Notes under the pieces: model-generated
Database searches by the model: none
What the model was told of the DNA's origin: nothing
The model's input: the letters and a program-made list of their open reading frames with translations, nothing else
In this document: piece after piece, positions 57,061 to 64,000 of the stretch
How positions within the stretch are numbered: position 1 is the stretch's first letter
Layout: every line of letters starts with the position of its first letter
Assembly (NCBI GenBank): GCA_965153455.1
Contig: OZ234493.1
Coordinates: 20,760,213-20,824,212, forward strand
Direction: 5' to 3'
Source: Sphagnum compactum
Lineage: Eukaryota > Bryophyta > Sphagnopsida > Sphagnales
Length of the DNA stretch: 64,000 bases
Translations under genes and position numbers: made by a program

Positions 57061-58245
57061 GCAGCTTAGGTGTGTATCTTCTTGGTGATGCAAACTCACC
57101 TTTTCCTAGTGAGATGTTCCTAGTGACGCACATTTTCTTCATGATGTTCTCTTCTTCTTGAGGACACATTGCTTGCTTGTGATGTGCTTCTTCTTGTGAC
57201 ACACACAACAAACCCACCTCTTTATGGTGATGACCTTGTTTCAAGCCACATATATGACTATCACTTCCTTGTGACAAACATCCAAGAAAACCAATGCTTC
57301 TTCTCGCTTCTTCTTGATGACGAATTTCCAAAAGAATCAACACTTCGTAATGATGAACATCAAAGAAAACCAACACCCACATGTCATGTCTCTTCCTGGT
57401 AACGAATGTCCAAGAAAACTCATGCCCACAAACCTATGACTAGTTTGGGGAACGAGGTTTTCAAAACCCATTACCTTTGATTTTTAGCCCTAGTTTTTGT
57501 GAAAATCCTAGCCACATGTTCAACATTGAATGGTCATTTTGAAAATAATGGTTGTTGAGACTTTCATCTATTCTAATGACGAGGATAGAAGATGTCCATC
57601 AATGAGGATATCATTGTTTGGTTTTAGGTGAGCAAGCAAACTCTCATGGGCTCTCATGTGTTTGAAGCCTTTTTTTTCTCTCATTTTTTATCACCAGATC
57701 TTTAGAGGGGCATACCTTGCTCAATTTTGACTTGATTTAAGCGACTTCAAGGACACTGGGTGCACCCTCTATTCGTCCACACTTTATCTTCAGACACCAA
57801 AAACAAAGGAGGCAGATTGAAAGATCTAGAGCTGACTGACACACTTAGTGTTCAGTCACCAGCCTGTTTACCCTAATCCTGCAATTGCACTAATTTACTT
57901 TTCACCTTTTAGGACATGTGGCCAACTTATAGCTAGTGTAAATCAAAAGGTTAAAATTATTATTTTTCAAAACAAGTGATGTCATTCGTCCACATACTTG
58001 GCTTTGAATATTTCATCAAAATTTCATCCCCCCCCTCCCCCTCAACCTTAATCTCTATCTCTTACATACATTAGCTTTCTATCCATAGCGTGCAAAAACC
58101 TTCGTCTTTCTTTTGTGTCATCCGTCTATCCTCATCATTCACATTTCATCTAAAGCGGAAGACAAGAAGTCATGGCTGGCTGTCGCCATGACATGTTCAC
58201 ATTTTTGGGCTGACCGATTATGCTGATGAAAGATTGGAGGTCACA
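57061..58245. other. Gene-free DNA
   Basis: CTTCTTGTGA and related words recur irregularly at 57100-57400. No gene or RNA is supported. A C-rich run lies at 58028-58042. Confidence 0.4.
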
Positions 58246-58500
58246 CTATGCCCATACCCGTCACTTGTTATGTGACCTTCAATTCTCATGAGGTTGCACA
58301 AACCTTTTTGTGCTGATACCATCAATTTGTTATGTGACCTTCAATTCTCATTCATGTGAGGTCACACAAAAAAACCTTTTTATGCTGATACCGTCAATTG
58401 TTATGTGACCTTGGATTCTCATTCATGTGAGGTCACACAACTTTTTGTGCCCATACAGTCAACTGCTACGTGACCTTCAAATCTCGCTGAGGTCAAAACT
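58246..58500. repeat. Tandem repeat with TGTGACCT/AGGTCACA hairpins
   Basis: TGTGACCTT recurs at 58271, 58333, 58404 and (as CGTGACCTT) 58469, spaced 62-71 bp. In the middle units TGTGACCT is followed about 18 bp later by AGGTCACA, its exact reverse complement, so each can fold into an 8-bp stem. Units also share TGCTGATACCGTCAAT-like text. Confidence 0.8.
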
Positions 58501-59166
58501 TTATCAAGGCATGTTATACATAAGCAAGCAAACCAATTGGGGACTTGACACAAATTGTGGTTTTAACGAACTATTTACATTCTCAAAAATTAAGGGGCTT
58601 AGGATGAAGTGGTAACTTTTTTTTGAAAAATAGGAAGGAAAAGCATAACAAATTACTAGATCAGTTAGCCTAATGGTCAAACTTTTTTTTCTTTTAACCT
58701 AATGAATTGAAAAATACGTGCATGGTTTGAATGAACAAACTTCTTAAAGAAAGCCCATCTCTCACTCGCTCAAGTTTGAGACTCAATGTTTTTGTTTTCA
58801 ATTTTTGATTTCACAAAAGTGGCAATTTTTTTGGGCTGAAAAGACACGTTTTATGCCAAAGGAAAAGAAAGTTTTAAAATTGGGAAAACATGAGCTTCGC
58901 AATGTTTTTTTGCAAGAATTCACAAAAATTGCAAAATTCTGCCACAAAAAATAGAATAAAAATCCTTGAAGAAGATTTAAACTTTAAAATAAACTTAGAC
59001 TTACATGGAGAGTGCAGAAGACAAGTGTGATTCTCGAGGGTGATTTGTAGACCACCCACAAGTTTTTACTTCATTCTTTTCACTTAAAACTTTCATGGAG
59101 AGTGCAAAATTAAGAAAAGTGTGATTCTTGAGGGTGATTCTATGCCACCCACAAGTTCACCTCATG

Positions 59167-59221
59167 TACGTCATAAAGAGATGTTTGCATACGTAATAAA
59201 ATGGGCTTTGGCATACGTCAT
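59167..59221. promoter_or_regulatory. Cluster of TGACG-type (bZIP/TGA) motifs
   Basis: TACGTCAT at 59167-59174 and 59214-59221 (TGACG on the minus strand), with TACGTAA at 59190-59196 between them. Two of these motifs are the type bound by TGA factors. Related motifs are kept in the other block copies: TACGTCAT at 35961-35968, and TGACG words at about 39020, 39219 and 39266. Binding is inferred from motif and context only. Confidence 0.4.
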
Positions 59222-60009
59222 AAGAAGTTTCTTCAGTTTTTGATGATCACATGTGCTTTCTTTCTTTGTCCTTTATGAGAAATGAAAGGATTGAAAGTCA
59301 TGGTGGCTCAAAATTCTTTAGAACCCACAAAAGAAAAAAGAAAAGTCGACATTATTTTATTATTTTATAGTACCAAAAAAAAAAATAGTAGTTTGTAGTT
59401 GACTGAAATATCACCCTTCTTACCTTGTGTGAGTGAGCCTTCATGAGGAAGAGAGTTAGTTCCAGAGACAAAATTGACAAATGAAAAAAAATGAAAGATG
59501 AAAACACACACACAAGCACTTGTTAACAAAATTGTTGACACTCAATGAAACCAAATCTATATAATGAAATTGCATCAAGAATTTCAAATGAATGTCAATC
59601 CCCACATCAACAACAATTAGCCATACTTTCCATCACTTTTGGTGGGGTGTGTGTGCATGAGAACTCCTTCCCCTCCCACTCCACTTTTTTTAAGAAAGCA
59701 TTGGGCAACAAACAGCCCAACAATCCATACACATAAGAAGAATAATGTTAAAAAATCTCTTCACCTTTAGATTTATTTTTTTCTTGAAAGAAACAAATTG
59801 GATAAGTATCTGGATTCTTATGTGCATACATGTGCTTACGTGTGTTGTACATCCGTATGGCCAATTGGAATGAAAAAAGCACCAAAGGTATTAAATAAGT
59901 ATAAATTGTTCCAAACATGCAGGTTGTTCAACAAACCAACCGACATCAAAGATAACTTCTATGATTCAAAACACCAAAACTGACCCTACTCAAACATCAA
60001 CATTGTAAT

Positions 60010-60320
60010 CAACACACACCCAATTCAAGACATAAAACATTCAAACCACTCTTTCTCAAAGAGGGACATTGTGTTAAACAAACACCCAACTCAAGAGTAA
60101 CAACACCAAAACCAACCCTACTACTCAAAGAGGGACATCCTTTGCAACAAACACCCAACTCAAGATTAATGACTCCAAAACCAACCCTACTTGGAGAGGG
60201 ACATTGTCTTCAACAAACACCCAACTCAAGATTAACGACACCAAAACCACCCATACTCAAAGGGGACATCATTTGCAACAAACACCCATACGCCCAACTC
60301 AAGATTAACAATATCAATGC
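60010..60320. repeat. Minisatellite (copy 2)
   Basis: The same 65-75 bp unit as at 36,812-37,190, with GAGGGACATCCTTTGCAAC, AACACCCAACTCAAGA and ACACCAAAACC words. It has about four units. Its sequence is more regular than in copy 1. Confidence 0.8.
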
Positions 60321-61244
60321 ATCAAAACACATGCAAAGTTGACAATACTTGAAAGTCAGGTAAAAAAACCAGGTAAACGACTAAGTAGGCTAACAAGAAC
60401 CCGCACCCACAATTCAGCAAACCCATATGAAGCTGTAGTCTAAAAGAGTTGCTTAAAAAGGATTTTTTTCACTCAATAATTGGGAAAACCTGCCCTCTAA
60501 AATTCTTATCCCAAAACAGCTAACTCACACAAGCCATGGCATGTATGCATATCGATTAAATGGGTCACTTTACAAGAGAGTTTTATGCCTTGCATACATA
60601 CAATCTTTACAAACATTTGAAGTTCTCAAAAGATGTCACCACCCACTCCCTTCTCTTCTTTATGAATTGCAGGAAATGGGTTTGTTGGTCAGGCATTGGA
60701 ACACTGCATTACAGAAAGAAGATATGATTCTGACTCTCAAATCCTAACCCTAAACTCCCCCTCTTCAAAGAGAGGGAAACCGACTCCACTCTACTCTACT
60801 CTACTAGCATCTTTTCTAATCATTCCCATCTAGTCCCAACTGCCCATTTTATGGTAAAGTTTTCACTCACAACCTGTTCTGAAGACCTACTTTTTTTCTT
60901 TGCAATTTATACAAGAGACTAAAAAACATGTGACTACAAGCTGCTGCCTTCTGTGCCCTAATTACAATCGCCATGTCCACCCTCACAATCCTTCAACATC
61001 ATGCCGCTCCCATCAATTACAGTGGTGTTGTGGTGGTAATATTTAGTCGTGCACTTTGTAAAAAACAGGGGAAGCGAATCTGGATTGTTCACTGCTGTGG
61101 CTTTCGAATCCTTCGACACGCCATTCTTTTTTATAAAATTGAAAAACAGAACTAACCCAAAGCAAATTGATTTCATAATCCACCACCAGCCACACTAATA
61201 ATAAATTCCCCCCTTTCTTTTTCCTCCTGCTTCCTTCATTATCC

Positions 61245-63568
61245 CTACTCTCGGGGTCGTGCAGACCACAGGGAGCTGAGTGCTCGCAAACGCGCAAAGT
61301 AATCACCCATTGCAAGAAGACCTCGCGCTGCTTGACGGGTTGTCAAGATCCGATGCATTTGTTGCAAAGCCTGCTGCCGCAAATTATCCGCCTACCATCA
61401 TGGCGAGCCCCACCCCAAGCTCAACAGAGTCATTCACAGTAGGAAGAAAAGAAGGGGAACAAAAGAGAGAAGAGCCAAAACAAGGATCTCTTTCCTTCAA
61501 GAGAACCATGAACTGCAAAGGGCATAAAACAATGGATCTATTTCCTTCAAGAGAACCATGAGCTGCAAAGGGCAATTTCATTGATTGTTATATAACTACC
61601 TGTCGCACAAAAGACTCAAGTGTGCCCAGTTTACCCATCGCCATTGCCATCTGGCCCATGTAATTTGCCACATTGGGTGATGAGCCCAACAAGCCGCCAG
61701 CAACCGTATCTGCAAGTGATTGCTGTAAAGCTTCCATTCCTTGTGAAAGTGCATCCTCTGCCTGCTGTGATGACTGTTGCAAGTTACAGATTCCAAGTAG
61801 TTGTTGCTCTGTCAATGGCTCAATTTGTGGTATCAAAATCTGCAGACTCCCAAAAAAAAACCCAAAACCCAATTTGCTTTCTGAAAAAATGAAATTGTAT
61901 TATGTAATTTTTGTTACAGCTACTTACAGTTGAAAAAACGAACTAGGTACCTACCTGCTTTTCTTCCACCTTGCTTGGTGGTCAGGCTACGACAAGTAAG
62001 ACAAGACAAAATTTGGAGCTGGAAAAAAATTAGCACTAAATTATGCTTGTAATCAGCAGCATTCAGCAACCATTTTTGAATTTTTTCTTGTAATGCACCT
62101 TGAGGAGTTCAGAAGGTCGAAAGCCACCCATCCACATAAAGCAGCGCTCAGCTGGTGTTCGCCACATTCCTGATACCAGGTGGAACACATCTGCTTTAGC
62201 AGCAACAGCCTTGAGGCGGAAGATATCATCATAATGTGCCATTCCCCCATCTACGAGCAAGCGTAACTCATTGTCAGCCACATGCGCGTGCAATGCTGCA
62301 CGAAGCTCACACATCTGTCGATGTTGCTCTTCCACCCATCTTCCATATTCCATATCGAAAGCAGCCGCTCCTGCCCACATAACCCATCACAAATACTTGA
62401 GATTTATAATGCGCGCCTTGACTGTCGCCATGCATGCAAGGGAAATGTACATTCAATTACACAACTGTGCAAAACACAGGAATCTCATACAAAGATCATA
62501 AAAAGTGGGTAACTCAAATGTACCTGGATTCAATGTGGTGACATTCACACCATTCGTGCCACCACCAGAATGAGGATTCTGATCAATACCATACCCAGCC
62601 CCACCCATGTAAAGACCCTGAAGCCACAAAACCTCCAGGGGTGGCTTTTCTCTTCTCAGACTCAAAAATACCTTGGAAAGAAGGGACTTATGGAAACAAA
62701 TAGGGCATTACTACACCTCCTCCACAGAGTAGAGAATTGTGAAAGATGGAGAAAAACTCACTTGCTGCCGAGCTCTTTGAAGCTCCTGCTCAAGTTGATT
62801 CAACTTGATTCGGCTTGATTCAAGTTGTTGTACATATGCCTAACTCACCCACGAAGAACAACTCCCCATGTTTGTCAATTCCCATAATCTTGATCCATGA
62901 AATGAACACATGATTTTTATTTTTTTCGCTGTGAATTAAGTTTCTGAAAACAACGAATTTCACTGTGTTGTGGTGGAACATGGGAATTGGAAGAAATAAT
63001 AATAGTAATAATAATCACCTTCTTTCGAAGCCGACTTTTGCGTGCAGCTTCACGATTTTGAGCAAGCCGTCTGAGAGCCTGCACACCAAGAACAACATAG
63101 AATTACAAAGAGCTTCAGAAGTGGCTCCATTTCAAACTAGCACACACAAATTACATAACAGATAGCAGAATTCTCAGCTTCCTGCCCCTGTGCATAGAGA
63201 AATGGGAGGGATGGAAAATGTTGATTGCCAAACCTTGGAGTCACCATTCCTTGTTGCTTCCTGGTCAGATGTAGTTGAAACAACTGTTGCACCATGATGT
63301 CCATCATCTAGCTGCAACACAACAATCCAAAAACCAATCAATGGAATGGAAAATAAGCAAGCAAATACTTTTGTGACAGAACCCAATATGGTGAGTGACT
63401 AAATGAATTTGCACAACTTGAAATGACATAATTTTGCAAGAGAAAAGCAGGGAAAAAAAAGAGAAAAAAGGATAGTAGATAGAGAACTTCTCATATTACC
63501 CAGTTGTCTACCTTCGCATCAGCCTCCAAGTCAGTAGAAGTATCTGTTCTAGGACTGTTGTCTGCCAT
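61245..63568 (-). CDS. TGA2-type bZIP transcription factor
   Basis: Eight exons: 63568-63500, 63311-63234, 63078-63019, 62839-62762, 62617-62524, 62370-62099, 61839-61600 and 61391-61245. They join in frame into 345 residues. The start MADNSPRTDTSTDLEAD resembles clade II (TGA2/5/6). The basic region is LRRLAQNREAARKSRLRKK (about 51-69), followed by the short leucine zipper AYVQQLESSRIKLNQLEQE, the DOG1/TGA domain (FDMEYGRWVEEQHRQMCEL; MAHYDDIFRLKAVAAK; RCFMWMGGFRPSELLK; NLQQSSQQAEDALSQGM; NVANYMGQMAMAMGKLG) and the C-terminus LRALSSLWSARPRE. Clade II factors bind TGACG (as-1) elements and act with NPR1 in salicylic-acid and detoxification responses in the nucleus. All splice sites are GT/AG. 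Its 3' half exists again as a pseudogene 23.5 kb away. Confidence 0.97.
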
Positions 63569-64000
63569 CCTGGAATCAATCTCTCTCTGCTTGGTACTTA
63601 AAAGAGGTGGAGTTGAATTTTGGGGCAACCCAAAAACCCACTTGATTCTATGACAATAATGTATGTGCTGGAGAAATCGAGAAAAAATGGAGTGCTTGCT
63701 CGCTTGCTGGAAAGATTGAAAAAAAAAGTGTTGGGTGGTGTCACTTGTAACTGACTTTGGAGAATTTTATTGGCATGATTGCTGTCCCACACAAACCAGG
63801 AAAAAAAAGAAGAATCCCAAGTTGAGAGTTTTATCACTTATAAATGAGCGTGAATTGAGTTGTGCTCTCCTCAATCACTTCAGCATTTTCCATGAGATGT
63901 AAACAATGTTTACTCAGACAACAATGTAGGTGGTTATGGTATCATCATCATCCTCTTCACTTTGAAATTAAACCCAAACAAAAAAATCTAGAAATGAGCA
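63569..64000 (-). promoter_or_regulatory. TGA gene leader and promoter region
   Basis: Upstream of the TGA start. On the minus strand TTTATAAG lies at about 63836-63843, a TATA-like element that would give a leader of roughly 240 bp. ATC/GAT tract near 63941-63952. No other gene is seen before the window ends. Confidence 0.4.

Larger units (their letters stand above)
58705..61244. repeat. Segmental duplication copy 2: 3' flank of the TGA gene
   Basis: The counterpart of 35,918-37,731 in the same orientation. It starts with a block (58,705-59,550) that is also present inverted at 39,040-39,600. Inside that block a short piece is duplicated (TGGAGAGTGCA and the GTGTGATTCTCGAGGGTGAT-like text at 59,010 and 59,093). 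The minisatellite is at about 60,010-60,320. A stretch of about 400 bp at 60,745-61,150 is missing from copy 1; it lies next to the TGA stop and may include the mature 3' UTR. I see no separate gene. Confidence 0.85.

Noticed and set aside
58655-58685. Word TTAGCCTAATGGTC resembling a tRNA A box
   Set aside because: No T-arm, acceptor stem or anticodon arm can be formed in the following 80 bases; it runs into oligo(T).

Overview
The window is nuclear DNA of a land plant. Genes have short exons with GT/AG introns, two proteins are plastid or organelle types of green plants (a CRR6-like NDH assembly factor and BOLA4), there is a TGA-class bZIP factor, and Ty3/Gypsy chromovirus, hAT-like, Tc1/mariner-like and pogo-like transposon remains are present. 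The species cannot be fixed from sequence alone. A seed-free lineage (fern, lycophyte or bryophyte) is my guess only. Intergenic DNA is very AT-rich.

Layout. A gene-dense left third (1-23.6 kb) holds, in order: the 3' end of a GART/PUR3-like purine gene (+); a four-exon CRR6-like gene (-); the spliceosome subunit SF3B5 (+), head to head with CRR6; an intronless F-box gene (-); NPL4 (+); BOLA4 (+); and an intronless molybdopterin synthase large subunit gene (-), convergent with BOLA4. From 23.8 to 61 kb the window is a repeat-rich gene desert. It contains two pairs of MITE-like elements, several independent tandem arrays, an extreme AT island (28.9-29.8 kb), a complete but mutated chromodomain Gypsy retrotransposon (42,671-48,823, TSD CAAAG) and a decayed pogo-like transposase (54.7-55.85 kb). 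At the right end (61.2-63.6 kb) lies an intact eight-exon TGA2-type bZIP gene (-).

The 3' half of the TGA gene and about 2-3 kb of its downstream flank are duplicated in direct orientation at 35.9-39.0 kb. The copy has lost the bZIP exons and carries a 4-bp frameshift, so it is a pseudogene. A third copy of one flank block lies inverted directly beyond the pseudogene breakpoint, at 39.04-39.6 kb. The repeated flank carries clustered TGACG-type motifs, the class of site that TGA proteins bind.

The genes are housekeeping genes with no common pathway. The most unusual material is in the Gypsy element: a 155-bp tandem array in the leader, a 3' LTR enlarged by four extra 37-bp copies of its own 5' end, and a possible self-priming primer-binding site. 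No wholly new defence or metabolic system was found.
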